Below, piece after piece: positions 26,524 to 38,332 of a stretch of 64,000 nt of DNA (within the stretch, counting starts at the first letter, position 1; each line of letters opens with the position of its first letter). The DNA is from Epiperipatus broadwayi. Lineage: Eukaryota; Onychophora; Udeonychophora; Euonychophora; Peripatidae. The DNA lies in NCBI GenBank assembly GCA_028023455.1, contig JAQFVV010000042.1, forward strand, positions 4,295,739 to 4,359,738, given 5' to 3'. The notes beneath the pieces are model-generated. The model searched no databases and was not told the DNA's origin. It saw only the letters and a program-made list of their open reading frames with translations. Both the position numbers and the translations under genes were made by a program.

Positions 26524-27295
26524 TGTATTGACTCTTCAATTACTGCGCACAAAAGTTAATTTGCAAACTCGTTAGTTTAATTCGCAATTCCCACGCTGTT
26601 CTCTTGCAACAGATGCTCTGCTCAAATTCACTGAATACCACTCTGTACTCAGTCTGTTTCTACAGTTCGCCAAGTTCAATTCCCTCGATGTTCATTCAGG
26701 CTGGCTGCAACAAAAACGGTTCACAATGGGCAAGGTTTACACACACCTTGGGCCCAGTCCAGTTTAGCTGCCCACGAACTCTTCGTAATAAGCACTGCGA
26801 CTGACCTTAAGCTCCTTACAGTTTCCGTCTCTGCAACAGTCTACCAGTAACTCCACTTGAAAACTGCTGAAAACTCAACTCTGTATTCAGCTGCTATCCA
26901 GACGGTTTCCTCAGGCTGCAGTCTCCTTCAGCTATACCCGTGGACTACATTTCCACTGGGCGCTGGTCTTTAACCGAAAGCACTGACGCGAGATGTCTCC
27001 TACTGGAATTGAACAGGAACGTCTACACTCAAATACTGCCTCTAATACTCTCTACACTACCGTGCGTAGTTGTTATAGTCTTTTTATAGCTTTCTGATAA
27101 CTGCAGCAATTAATTAGATTGTCCAATAAGGTCTGTTATCTAGAAATATTTGCAATCAGCAAATATTTCTTGGAATTATCATTCGCCATTACATTAATGC
27201 CTTAATTAAATTCCTCAGTTAAAAACAACAACTCGAATAAATTCTAGTTTTTCTGGAGTACACAAACTTGTCTGCCATTTTTACAAAACACTACA
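26524..27295 (-). mobile_element. GC-richer block, possible solo LTR
   Basis: This stretch is visibly richer in G+C than its surroundings and has sharp edges. Read on the minus strand it starts TGTAGTGTTTTGTAAAAATG, has a TATA-like CTATAAAAAGACTAT around 27079-27093 and ends near GAGTCAATACA. These would be the features of an LTR promoter. I found no convincing 4-6 bp target duplication and no internal retrovirus-like coding sequence, so the ends are approximate. An exon or promoter island of another gene is an alternative, but the only ORF (26604-26804, +) has no family features. Confidence 0.4.
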
Positions 27296-27972
27296 CCTTT
27301 ACAATAGAAATTTCTAATTTTTAGACTACAAGTTTATTTTTGATTCAAATGATATTTGTAATAGATAATTTAAACACTTTCATGTTAATTTTTGAGTTGT
27401 GAATTTTCAAAGGATAATTCAATGTGAGGTGAATATAATTCTGACAATAACATTTAGACTAGTATTTTAAAACAGCAACAAAATAACTGCAGGCTATCTC
27501 TTTTAAAAAATTGCATACATACATTATTTGATATCACAAAAAACTAATCTCATGATAAAATAAATAAATTAGTTACTATGACAGTGAATTAATGGGTAGC
27601 ATAGCTTCAGGTTATGCAAAAAATTCCAGGATTATTTCTTGTTAATGTTCAAAATATATTTAAAAAACAGTCTTGGTCTGGCCGATGTTTTTTCATCTAT
27701 ATTACATTCATTTGTAATTTTAATTATTCTATAACAATTTTTTATAAGATTTTCAAGAAGTTAGAATTGATATAAATACAACAGAAAGGGGAGAAAGTTT
27801 TTAAGATTTCATTGGAAAGTCAAAAGATTAAATAAATAATCTGACCAACAAATCAAACAAATAAATTATTAAGAATTCTATGACTGAATCGTAATTAAAT
27901 GATTTACTTGCTTGGGAGTTCGAATACTGCATGACAGGATTGGGCTATAATCCATGAATTTGAGCTTCAGGA

Positions 27973-28518
27973 CCTGTGTCTATATATGTAATATATAGAG
28001 TATATGAGCACAGACTTTCACACAGGTATATAATAAGGCTGTGTTTCAGTTATTACATTGTAGAGAGGTCTGCCCATCCTTGCATATGTATTAAATGGCT
28101 TATGTCCTGTATATGTGGGGTTCAGACTGACCTTAGCTCAACATGGGTGTGACAAGAATCTCGGCCTCAGGGTGGTCTTTGAGCATTCCATCATCAGATT
28201 TTCAATTGGATGGACGGTTGAAGAGTTGGAGTAGATTGAGGCCTGTCCATTAAAATATGAAGATTGTCTATCTTAATATTATCTGAGCACTTATAGTATA
28301 TATGTGTAGAGATGGTAATCTGGACCAACTGATGATTGCTGGTTTAGCATGAAATATGTATATTGGTGATTATTTATCTTTTCAAAATATGTGTGTTTAA
28401 GTGTATCGGTGTTATTATATAGAGTGGAGAATGGTAAGTCGTATGAAAGTCTGTGCTCATATACCCTATATATTACATATATAGACACAGGTGTATAATA
28501 AGCCTGTGTTTCAGTTAT
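27973..28518. mobile_element. Foldback element with 48-bp nearly identical arms
   Basis: The arms 27973-28020 and 28444-28491 match at 47 of 48 positions when one is reverse-complemented (CCTGTGTCTATATATGTAAT ... AGCACAGACTTTCA). Just inside the left arm and overlapping the end of the right arm is a direct repeat, CACAGGTRTATAATAAGSCTGTG followed by TTTCAGTTAT, itself a small hairpin. The 390-bp interior is less AT-rich than its surroundings and non-coding. Confidence 0.75.
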
Positions 28519-28884
28519 ATATATAGTAAAAATAATTTACTGCTACTAAAATATTAAACAAATCTTTTTATATATATACAACTTTCTTTAAACTTTTTAC
28601 ACATTATTTATTAGAAATAATATTTTACAGAATGTAATAAAAGTAATATTCCAGAGAATAGAAGTATTTTATTCATCTGAATAAAATAAAATGTTTACTG
28701 GTTTACATATATAAATTAATTAGCCAAAAATCTTATACCGTTATGATTTTTTTTTAAAACACAGTTTGACCATTCTGGTTTTGATACAGTAATCAATCAG
28801 TACTTTTAATTTTAAAACATTCAATTTAATTAAAAATACAATGACAAAAAGTATTGATTTATTTATTCAAATCTATCAAATTAC

Positions 28885-29113
28885 CTGATTTGCTAATTGC
28901 CGGAGGCGTTCACATTCAATTCCAGTGCAATCTTTTCTTGCTGCAACTTTAACTTGACCAATATCTCCAAAAAAATTATTAGAATTTGCATGAAAACACG
29001 ACATAAGTTGCTGTAAATTATATAATGTAACATGAACAACCCTTTTCAAACTACTGCAAGCAATTTCCCACATCTGCTCAGTAAAGACAGAGCCAGCGCT
29101 CAAAAGTACATGT
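28885..29113 (-). CDS. ARFGEF3: ARFGEF3 (BIG3) homologue, window exon E3
   Basis: Minus-strand internal exon of 229 bp, about 24.3 kb from E2. The acceptor is TTTTTTTTTGCAG before 29113 and the donor is CAG|GTAATTTG after 28885. The first base completes the Arg codon from E2, giving RHVLLSAGSVFTEQMWEIAC, then SSLKRVVHVTLYNLQQLMSC, FHANSNNFFGDIGQVKVAAR and ...RLRQLANQ, ending in phase 0. This is the best match in the window to vertebrate BIG3: shared order of LLSAG.VFTE.MW, a Leu-rich helix, a CFH segment, GQVKVAA (human QVRVAA) and a final Ala-Gln/Asn-Gln-Val-Phe junction. In mammals BIG3 carries a Sec7-like domain lacking the catalytic glutamate and restrains secretory-granule formation; this exon lies in its C-terminal repeat region. 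No frameshift or stop is seen. Confidence 0.95.
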
Positions 29114-29370
29114 CTGCAAAAAAAAAGGAGGGTGCGTTTAAATAAAATGAATTAATTCACATTTACAGTACATATTTATTTTTTTTAAAAAAAAATATTT
29201 TTTTTTGACAGATTAAAAATGATTTAAGACTTAAATTACAAGATTTAAGTATGTAATGATTAAGAAACAATATTGGTAATAAACACATAAAACAATTTTT
29301 TTTTAGAAGATTTACGAATACTATAAATAAAATTAAGTTTCAGGTAAATTATGTTGGTTTGTACTATGTA

Positions 29371-29535
29371 TATACAACAATAGATTGTAAAAGACCCAGA
29401 AAGAGACCACATGTGAGATGGATGGATGAAATAAGAAAGTGTGCAGGGGTGATGTGGAGAAGAGAAGCTAAAGATCGGAGAAGCTGGATTAAACTTGGAG
29501 AGACCTTCATCCTGCAGTGGATTGATAATGGTTGA
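29371..29535 (+). pseudogene. LINE (non-LTR retrotransposon) fragment, C-terminal end
   Basis: Plus-strand frame reads CKRPRKRPHVRWMDEIRKC, then REAKDRRSWIKLGETF and LQWIDNG followed by TGA at 29533. This is the familiar C-terminus of many endonuclease/reverse-transcriptase LINE proteins (RP..RW.D.IR......R.A.DR..W...GE....QW). Only the last 55 or so codons are left, without a catalytic domain. The minus-strand ORFs over these bases are shadows. Confidence 0.75.
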
Positions 29536-29989
29536 TAACGATATACAACAATGGGAGGAACCCCCCTTCCCAATAATAAACTGATCATCACTTATACAAG
29601 CAGTCTTTGACTGAGAATCTTCATAATAGAAATTATAACAGCACAATTTTTTATAGCTTTAAAGTCTTGATTATGGCATAATAATTTTGCCCCCCCCCCA
29701 TCAATTACTGTAAAATCTTTTTTTTTTTTTTTTGTACAAGGATAATCTTGAAAATATTCTGAAATCATTCATATAAGAGAACAAACAAACCAATAACAAA
29801 GATTATAATAGTATTCATATTTTTGGAGGAAAGATGTATAGATTACAAATACCAAAAATAAATGAAAATAATTAACAACTAAACCACTGGAGGAAAAATA
29901 AATAATAAAAAAAAATTAAAATAGTATGGAATGTGCTTGATAGATTCAAAATTACATTTAGAGGAAATATTCTCTTAAGTCTACACACA

Positions 29990-30345
29990 CACAAGAAAAA
30001 TTTTAATTAATTTATTTTGACTAATAATTGTGAAATATGGGCTATGAATTCTAAAATAAAACAATTACAAATGGCACAAAGAATAAGTTCAAATTCAAAG
30101 TGACATTACTGATACTGTAATAAAAATTAGAGAATTAAGTAGAGATGATAGATAGAGCAATAGGAAGTGATAATCAATGGATCAATCATTCTTATAGAGA
30201 ATAAAGTTTGGGAAAGAAAAAATGAAATCAAGATTTGCTGCCTCGTGCAAGAGAAAGGTTATGAAAGCTCTTGATGAAAAAGTTACCTTTGTCTTATAAT
30301 AGGCCGATGATAATGAGAAAAAAAACTAAAGCATGAAGAAAGCAA
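29990..30345 (+). pseudogene. LINE fragment, region after the RT domain, degenerate
   Basis: CEIWAMNSKIKQLQMAQRI at 30029-30085 matches the LINE motif C-E-x-W-x-M-N-S-K...Q-x-A-Q-R that follows the reverse transcriptase domain. After a frameshift comes DITDTVIKIRELSRDDR and a stop, and near 30300 a degenerate RPM-x-MRKK run. It lies downstream of the 29371-29535 fragment although it corresponds to an earlier part of the protein, so the two are separate insertions or rearranged. Confidence 0.6.
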
Positions 30346-31231
30346 GAAGAAAACTTAAAATTTCTAATAATTTTTATATCTTTATAATCGCCAAATATTT
30401 TATTTATTATATTAATTGCATAGATAGAAAAATGAGGGGGAAAAAGCGATAGGGGGAAATGAATGTTATACTATATTTATATCAGTGATTTAATTTGCAG
30501 GATTTTTTAAAATACTTTATTTTTAAAATATTAGTTGAGATATTCTTCAGATAAAAAATAACAACAACTTAATAACAGTAATTAAGATGTAAACCATTTA
30601 TCAACAGAAAAAAAAATTGTGTAGTCTATGTATAAAAACATAAATGCGACATCACAGAGTAATCACAACTGCGCGTATTTTATTTTGCAATATTTATTTT
30701 CAAATCAGCTGATTCGAGCACATGCTTTTTGCGGATCATTTTTTTAAATACATTTTTGCTGAAAATTGTTAAACTGATAATTACTATTTTTAACTGTTAC
30801 AAAAATAATTCTAAGAATTGCAATTTATCAGCAGCTGATAAATTATCTGTACTATTAACAAGTATTATGAAATGAAGCAGATAGATATAAATGCTTCCTC
30901 CATCCACAAAGCTTTGCAATAAATATACCGCAAATTTTATTTAATGAAGCAGTTCACAGCTGACAAATAAACTGTGTTATAGGGGTATACCCGTATGTAG
31001 TGCATAAAAAAATTCTTAAAGAATCAAAAGAATATATATATATATATTACTTGTAAATTTAAAAAAAACAAAACAAATATCCTCTCACCATCATCCTATG
31101 TAAAAAAAAAAAACAATATTAAAAAAATCTTTTTAATAAATAGCCCACTGCAGAGGAAAGGCATCTACCAAACTTGTCAATGGCTGGAATGGTAAAGATA
31201 GATGTCTATTTATTGATCAATGTTAGATTGT

Positions 31232-31340
31232 TAATTGGACTGGCTATAAACCAAATATATGAGACAAAAATCCTAAGCCTTCTAAAAAATTTCATTGGTC
31301 CATATTCGAACCTTAGATTATAAGTATGGCAGTCAAATGC
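31232..31340 (+). repeat. Decayed SINE-like repeat, copy 1
   Basis: AATTGGACTGGCTATAAACC, AAAAATCCTAAGCCTTCT, AAAAAATTTCATTGGTCC and ATTCGAACCTTAGATTATAA are shared in order with 37107-37215. The B-box-like ATTCGAACC suggests a tRNA-derived origin on the reverse or forward strand; not resolved. Confidence 0.4.
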
Positions 31341-32409
31341 ACTGTGAGCTCCTTCCCATTATTTTTAGTTATTTTCTCACAGTTATGTGCTACTATCTTT
31401 ATGGCGGTATATATATTTTTTAATTTCATGTTTCATATCTTCCATCTTTTCTGGTTATATTTATGCATAGGGAGGAATGTTAAAAAGATTAGTAGCTTTG
31501 AAAATGCTCTTTAAAGTAATTAAAAGACGATAGTGTTTTTTCATTCATATAATCTATATCAGAAGTTCTTAAATTGAGCTATAATCCCCAAAGAGATTGC
31601 GGATCTGGTTAAAGGGAGTTATGAAAATAAATTTCAAAAATGGATAATTAAATTTATTTTTATATAGATATATTTTTAAAATTTTAATGTAAAAATTTAC
31701 ATGTTATGCTTACATAGTATGACCTAATAATCACTCTATTTTAAAATTCATATATGTCAGCACTACTTATACCAGGAAACACTCCTGCTTGCGGTACTGC
31801 AAGGATAAATGGCTAATAAAAACACAAAGCATTTGTAGAAATCAGTCAGCCAATAGCAGTAAAAACAGTAATAAAAAAAAATCAGTTACAAACAACAGAA
31901 TCATGTAATTTACTAGAATTGGCAGAACCATCCAAAATGATGTTGTCAACATCAGGTGACAAGAGACAAAATATGTGAAAAAATTCATGAATATGATCTA
32001 TCTTCCTGGAAATATAGATTTGTGTCTTAAAATATAATGATACACATAAGTCAATATGGGTAATCAGCTGGTAACAATTGTCAAATGATTATATGAGACC
32101 TGGAAATCTTAGTTGTCATGTGCATAGTGAATTTAAGATTAAGACAATTGTCTTTTTTGAAAGAAAGATTCAAGAATCAAACGTATACTAAATCAAATGA
32201 AAGTTACTAAACACTTTTTTTGAAATTGCCTTATTAATTGCTAAAAAAAAAAAAAACTTATATAAGTAATAAAGATTTCAAAACTATCCATGGTTATAAT
32301 AGGCAAAACTCTCTCCATACAGTAGTGCCACTCTAAGCAAGACAGAGTAATCAATGGATGCCAAAAGGCTTGTGCATAAAATCCCTATCTAGTGCCTACT
32401 CATTCAATA

Positions 32410-32451
32410 TCCCCAAACTAGTTTCTGGCTTATGGCCTTCATCAGTGAGGA
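32410..32451 (-). ncRNA. Hammerhead-like motif (FB-A copy 1, left arm)
   Basis: Read on the minus strand: TCCTCA, CTGATGA, A, GGC-CATAA-GCC, A, GAAAC, TAGT, T, TGGGGA. Helix I is six pairs and helix II three Watson-Crick pairs; the cleavage position is T. Confidence 0.58.
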
Positions 32452-32837
32452 GCCTTGGCTCTGAGAGCACTGCACTTAGATCTTAGGATCTAATGCAACC
32501 CTCCAGCAGCCACCTTTTAACTCTATATAACTACTAAACTATGAGAATAAAATTGAAAACACACAGATATTTTCAATCTAAGCTCAATAGCTCAAATAGT
32601 CATATGGGTCTGAACTCAGTTCAGCAACCATACATTTTGTAAAAGAGCCAAAAGCACCAAAATGTATGGGTGCTGAACTGAGTTCAGACCCATATGACTA
32701 TTTGAGCTAAGATTAAAAATATCTCTGTGTTTTCAATTTTATTCTCATAGTTTAGTAGTTATATAGAGTTAAAAGGTGGCTGCTGGAGGGTTGCATTAGA
32801 TCCTAAGATCTAGGTGCAGTGCTCTCAGATTCAAGGC

Positions 32838-32879
32838 TCCTCACTGACGAAGGCCATAAGCCAGAAATTAGTATGGGGA
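32838..32879 (+). ncRNA. Hammerhead-like motif (FB-A copy 1, right arm)
   Basis: TCCTCA, CTGACGA, helix II GGC/GCC with loop CATAA, GAAA, then TTAGTA and TGGGGA. Helix I is intact; helix III is AT-TA-GT with one wobble pair, and the cleavage position is A, an allowed base. Its partner in the left arm is on the other strand. Confidence 0.55.
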
Positions 32880-34687
32880 TATTGGATGAGTAGGCACTAG
32901 ATAGGGATTTTATGCACAAGCCTTCTGTCATCCATTGATTACTCTGTCTTGCTTAGAGTGGCACTACTGTATGGAGAGAGTTTTGCCTATTATAACAACA
33001 GTTATGGGCAAGCATGGAAGATAGTGATCATGTGATGTTTTAAGGTTTAATTACTATCCATAGTCCTGAAATATCAAATCTTTTTTAAAAAAATTCCATA
33101 TCCAAAGACACAATTAAAAGAAAAATAGATAGCATTACATTATTATCGTGAATAAAGCAAAATATTATATTTGCCTACATCTTGTTGAGTCAACTGACTA
33201 TTTGCAAATTCTAAAAACCTGCTGTTTTGTAGAAATCTCTACAGTGCAATTAAAGAAAAAGATATACAGTATCTGAAGAGGCATAGAAAGACTCCAATTA
33301 TAAATCTCTTTTACATAACAGAGGTGCTATCTCACAATAAAATTCCAATTAAAGTTTTAATATTAAAAGTTGAATTACAAATTTTTCTTCTCAGTAAAAA
33401 TCCGATCCATATTAGCATCTCATTTTCTGATCAAAATGGGTATGCTTGCTTTTTTACCTGATGGATTTTTTTAAAAAAAAAATTAAACAAACTGAATCTT
33501 TCTCTGGGAGAAAAAAATACCAATATATTATATTAACCCTAAATACAAAATTGCAAGAATTTCAAAATAAACTTTCTGCATAGTAAAAAAAAATTTTTAG
33601 GATAATAATACAAAAATGTTTGCTTCTCTTTATGAATTTCTTGAAGAAAATAACATTTTATTATCAGAAGAAAGTAAAAAAAAATAATAAACCATATAAT
33701 ACAAATTCAGTGATATTTTTTGAAAAATATTTTACTAATTTAAATGAAAATAAAAAATATGATGGGATAAGAAGGCCAATTTCTCTTTTTCTATAATTTA
33801 GCAATCTTTTGTAACTATCTCAAGAAGAACCAATTGACAAGAGATCAAATTCAACTCACCAATTGAAATTTTGTAATATGGATTTATCAGAATTTGGGAT
33901 CTAGCAATGAAAAGAATATCCATCAATAAATACAGCTCTAAATATTTTGGTTCCATTTGAATCCACATATCTTTGCAAACCTGCATTTTCATCACTATTA
34001 TTAATTAAAAATTAGCATAGACCTTGTTTATCAACACAAACACTGGAAAAAAAATTAAGAATTGCTGTAACAAATATATCACCCAATAATGATTTTTTAA
34101 GTAGCAATATTCAAATATGTTCATCACATTAATTTGTTATTAAAAATCTCTTGTTATATTATTCGATTTTTGTTCTAATTATTATGGAGTTTGTATTTCA
34201 TATTTTAGGATTTTTACTTTATTTGTAATTTCAGCATTTTGTATTGTAATGAAAATTATCTAAATAAATAAAAAATAGATAAAGTAAAATTGTGTAATAA
34301 CAGCATATGGATCTATTAAGATTTTTTTTTTCGGGGGTCACAAAGGTTGCTAGATATTCCAGAGAGAACTCTTTATTGGTTTGATGAACATGTCTTACCA
34401 ATCACTTGATTTAAATATTATTTAGTCTCTACGGATCATTTTGAACAATAAATGTGAGGCTAATGTTCTTCAATGACATTTGTTGATGCAAATGTGACTT
34501 TTCTGACAAATGTTCCTATTGTTTTGTCCAACACAATTCTTGTATTTCTTATAAATTTGACATATATAAAATAAAAAAATAAATAAATTGTATAATAAAG
34601 ACTAGTTTAGTAGTATTATATGCTTTTATATTAACATGCTATACGTTTCTGTCTGTATATTCACATTTTTGAATTTTGCTCGGGCTG

Positions 34688-35105
34688 AGATTTTTTTTTT
34701 TTTAGCTTTAACTATTTTTTGTTTTTAATAAGAAAGTTTGATAAATATAAGTTCTTTATGTTCAAGAGTTTCTGCATCATGCCTATGTTGTTGTTTTAAT
34801 TAAGTCTTTTTCACATGGCTCAACAATAATTAGCCCGAGATCAATTTGTCTGATAATATAAAAGTTTTATAATCATAATTTAATTTTAGAGGATAAAATA
34901 GTAGTATGTTAAAGTAATGAAATGGAATGCTTTTTTTTTTAGTGTTAACTATTTTTTGTTTTTAATTAAAAAAAATTTAACAAGATAAAAGATTTGTTAA
35001 ATAAAAATTATTTTTGTTCAGAAGTTTACACTGTTGTCACAATAGGTCTTCTTTGTGTCTTATTATTAAATCATAATTTTTGTCAGATTTTTTTTTTTTT
35101 AGTTT
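34688..35105 (+). repeat. Diverged direct repeats with T-rich starts
   Basis: T(11-12)AG followed by TTAACTATTTTTTGTTTTTAAT-like sequence occurs at 34690 and 34930, with similar following text (TTTATGTTCAAGAGTTT against TTTTTGTTCAGAAGTTT). A third T(12)AG start at 35086 leads into the palindrome at 35110. Old tandem units of about 240 and 155 bp. Confidence 0.35.
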
Positions 35106-35109
35106 ATAA

Positions 35110-35474
35110 CTGAAAAGTAAAAAATAAAAAAATAACAAAGTAATCAGAATAAAAAGTAGAAAAAAATGGAATCTCAGTTATCATTCTTGAAAAATATCAG
35201 AGAGCTTAAGAATTTAGACTTCTTGTAAAACAATTGGAAGTTGCAGGAATATTGTCGTTTCATAAAAGCATTTGAGATCTTTTTGATTTTTATGATTTAT
35301 TTGAGCCTCAAATGCCTTTTTGAAACAACAATATTCATGCAATTTCCAATTGTTTTATAACAAATCTAGATGTTTAAGATCTCTGATATTTCCCAAGAAT
35401 GACAAATTAACTGAGATTTAGTTTTTTTTTCTACTTTTTAGTCCGATTACTTTATTTTCCTACTTTTTAGTCAG
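35110..35474. mobile_element. Palindromic element (arms about 167 bp)
   Basis: The left arm 35110-35276 begins CTGAAAAGTAAAAAATAAAA and contains AATCTCAGTTATCATTCTTG and AAACAATTGGAAGTTGCAGG. The right arm 35307-35474 mirrors these (GCAATTTCCAATTGTTTTAT, AAGAATGACAAATTAACTGAG) and ends TACTTTTTAGTCAG. The loop is about 30 bp. Non-coding, MITE-like; no second copy was noticed. Confidence 0.72.
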
Positions 35475-37106
35475 CTTGTACTGTTTATATAAAAGCATTA
35501 TTTAAAAAAAAAAAAAAAAATACACATTATTTTATTTTTCAATAAAAATAATTAGTCAAAAGAAAGGTCATAGATCACATGGATTGTCAATTCCTCAACA
35601 AACTTTATGAAAAATGCTTAGCCAGAAACAGCATAGACCATCAATTATTGTTGTTTTTTTTTTGTTCTAATAATTTACATTTTATAGTTTTAAATTTTGA
35701 GGTTTTTATTGAAATACTAACAAAATATTGATATATATACTTTACAAACTTATGTTAACATGTAATATCATTTTATTGAGAAAAAAATAAGTTTTCAGAA
35801 TGAATATTTTAAAAAAAAAACCTTTTTAGTAAAGGTATATAACACAAAATCACATTAATTTCACACATAACACAAACAATAAAGGCTTTAAAATAGACAT
35901 TGGATTAGAAATGGTCTTAAAGATAAAGAATTAAAAGATATGTTAGAAAGAACTTTAAAATAAAAAAAAATAAAAAATTTAAAAGAAAAATAATTATGAT
36001 ATTCTTAAGAACAGAATAAGAGATAGGCAGATTAGGAAAATAATTAAAAATAATGCAAAAGACTACTATAATTAAATTAATAATTGATCATAAAGTAATG
36101 ATTTTTAATCCTCTATTGGGAGTGAAAACCCACACATACATATTTCCATGTACACAAAGAAAAGATTAAAACAAATTTATAATCTTTCTAAGATATATCA
36201 TAATAAAATTAATTATGATGGCATTAAATTAAAAATAAAACTTATTATTTGACTAAATATTAAATTTTGAATAATGGCCAAGTAAAAAGCTAGAATATAT
36301 TTGAAATAAAAGCCAAACTAAGTTTTATATTTTCATTAACTTTATATCTTTTTCCCAAGTTTTTTAAGAATAAAAAACAATTTTTCTGTATTAGTGGTGG
36401 TTCGCCCATTATTAACATCTTCCATGAACTGCAAAACTTTTAAAAGTATTATTGAATAGTATGTTTAAATAAACCAAAATTCACAGTAATTTATTAAAGT
36501 ACGTTGTTTATAAAACCTCAATTCTTTTTTTAATAACATTTCTTCAAAGTGAATCAGCTTCATATGATATGATCTCCCTCAATGAATTTTTTTGCATCTA
36601 ACAAAAATTTATTAATTCTCGTAAACAAATATTTTTCTAATCCATTGATTAAATTATCTGAATATTTATTTTTCACTTAAATTGATATGGACTATTTAAA
36701 AACTTGTATAAAATACCATATATGTATGAAAAAAAAAAAATTAAATAAATATTCTTGGAATTAAATTAGGAATTTGATTTTTCTAACCTTTTGATCAAAT
36801 CATCTTTCAATTTAACTTTCTCTTAGACAATAATTACATAGAAAAATGCTATTGATATTTACAGCTAAATTTGCCCTCCAAAGTTATAATTATATTTAGA
36901 AGCATGTGTATGATATAAGTAAAGATAGTTTTATTGCAGGAAAAAGATCTCTCCAAAGAGGAACAACAGTAAAGAAGAAAGCAATATTCATCAGATTTAT
37001 TAATTGCTGGAGAATCAGATTTTTAAAGCATTTTACCACTATTGCTTTATCCTAAAGCTAAAAAATAATTAGACAGTCATTTGTCAAAATCACTTTGATC
37101 AGCAAA

Positions 37107-37215
37107 TTGGCCTATCTATCAGAGAAAAAAATCCTAAGTCTGTTTATAATGTAAAAAAAATTTCAAAATTTATCTGACCAGGATTCAAATCTCAGGTTGG
37201 AGTCTGATGCAATAG
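37107..37215 (+). repeat. Decayed SINE-like repeat, copy 2
   Basis: AATTGGCCTATCTATCAGAG, AAAAATCCTAAGTCTGTT, AAAATTTCAAAATTTATCTG and GGATTCAAATCTCAGGTTGG are parallel to the copy at 31232-31340. Confidence 0.4.
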
Positions 37216-38332
37216 CTATCACACAATAAGACTCTTCACAGCAGCAGCAGCTTAGTAATGCAAATGAAGCACTTTAATTACAGTGCATGTTACAAAAATT
37301 ATATGCTTTGTATACCTTCTTTCCTTATTATAGAGATTGTTATTAATTTTATAGAGATTATTCTACATTATTAATGATGTCAACCGGTATAGATATACCT
37401 TTATATTTTCATTTGCACCTGAACATATGTAATTTTAAGTTGCACAATTGCAGCGTTACACAATTTTTTCAAAAGAAAAAGTGTATATACTATTTGAATG
37501 AAAACATACTGCATCAGGAATGGCATAAAAATTTCCATATAATATGTAATAACTGCTTGTTTATGATATACTTTTAACTCAAGTAAATTTTAAATCAATA
37601 AATTTGTTTCAATTAATTAAACTTATAAAATATCACTATGCAAAATATAACTACCCCAAATGTTAAAAATGTAAACTGTTATTTAAAAAAAAAAAACCAC
37701 TATATAAATACAGTGGAGCTACAAACTGTGCTACATATTATTTTAAGCCCCCCCCCCCCAGCACATTCAAACATAAATAGTGTTTAATAGCTAATATTTT
37801 GTTGATAACACTGATTAGAATAAAAAATATATTGTTTATTGAACTGCAAATATATGATACTTTTCAATATGCACATATATATAAGACTGATACTTTTTTA
37901 AATGTATACTTTAAAAAAATATAGTTATTAATAATAAACTGACAGAACATGTTTATATATATTTTATGACATAATTGTTTACTCGTGCAATAACTGAAGC
38001 AGTAAGAAGAAAAAAAACTACTATATTTTTATTTTTAAATAAAATAGGTAGCAGAATATCTGACTTTTGTCCTTATTAAACATGCTCTGGAAATGTTGTT
38101 TTTCAATAGTTAGTAGACTAGTCTCTTTATCAAGACATTGTGATCTCTCTAATTACTTTAATGCTTTTAAATCAATATTAATTTTTAAAATGTTCTAAAA
38201 TTTTGTAAAACTTTTAGCAATTACTCATAGAAAATATTTTATTATGCCCATCAAATTCAGAAAGAATAATAAAAAAAGAATAAAATAGATGTGCTTTCAA
38301 CATAAACCAAATAAATTTTATTAATATATAAT

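Larger units (their letters stand above)
5308..28884 (-). other. Intron between E3 and E4
   Basis: About 23.6 kb, GT-AG on the minus strand, joining phase 0. Contents listed separately include a SINE, diverged duplications, hairpins, a large palindrome, an LTR-like block and a foldback element. The stretches 5308-7050, 8110-9850, 9995-11335, 15530-18470, 18590-22110 and 22260-24130 hold only AT-rich, low-complexity sequence as far as I can read; short ORFs there look spurious. Confidence 0.85.
32294..33037. mobile_element. Long foldback element FB-A, copy 1
   Basis: A near-complete palindrome of about 700 bp. The left arm starts TTATAATAGGCAAAACTCTC and the right arm ends GAGAGTTTTGCCTATTATAA at 32995. 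Inverted blocks include AATCAATGGATGCC, AGCCACCTTTTAACTC and GTCATATGGGTCTGAACTCA. The loop near 32640-32660 is short. The arms differ at only a small fraction of positions, so they were copied recently or are kept alike. To the right follows a terminal block (GATCATGTGATG to 33037) also seen in the other copies. Each arm has a hammerhead-like motif (32410-32451 minus, 32838-32879 plus). No coding capacity. Confidence 0.85.

Noticed and set aside
26604-26804. 66-codon ORF (+) in the GC-richer block
   Set aside because: No family features; the LTR-like signals are on the other strand.
28291-28488. 65-codon ORF (-)
   Set aside because: Runs through the loop and right arm of the foldback element at 27973-28518; no homologue recognised.
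29260-29646. Minus-strand ORFs of 128 and 75 codons
   Set aside because: Antisense to the recognisable LINE C-terminus on the plus strand.
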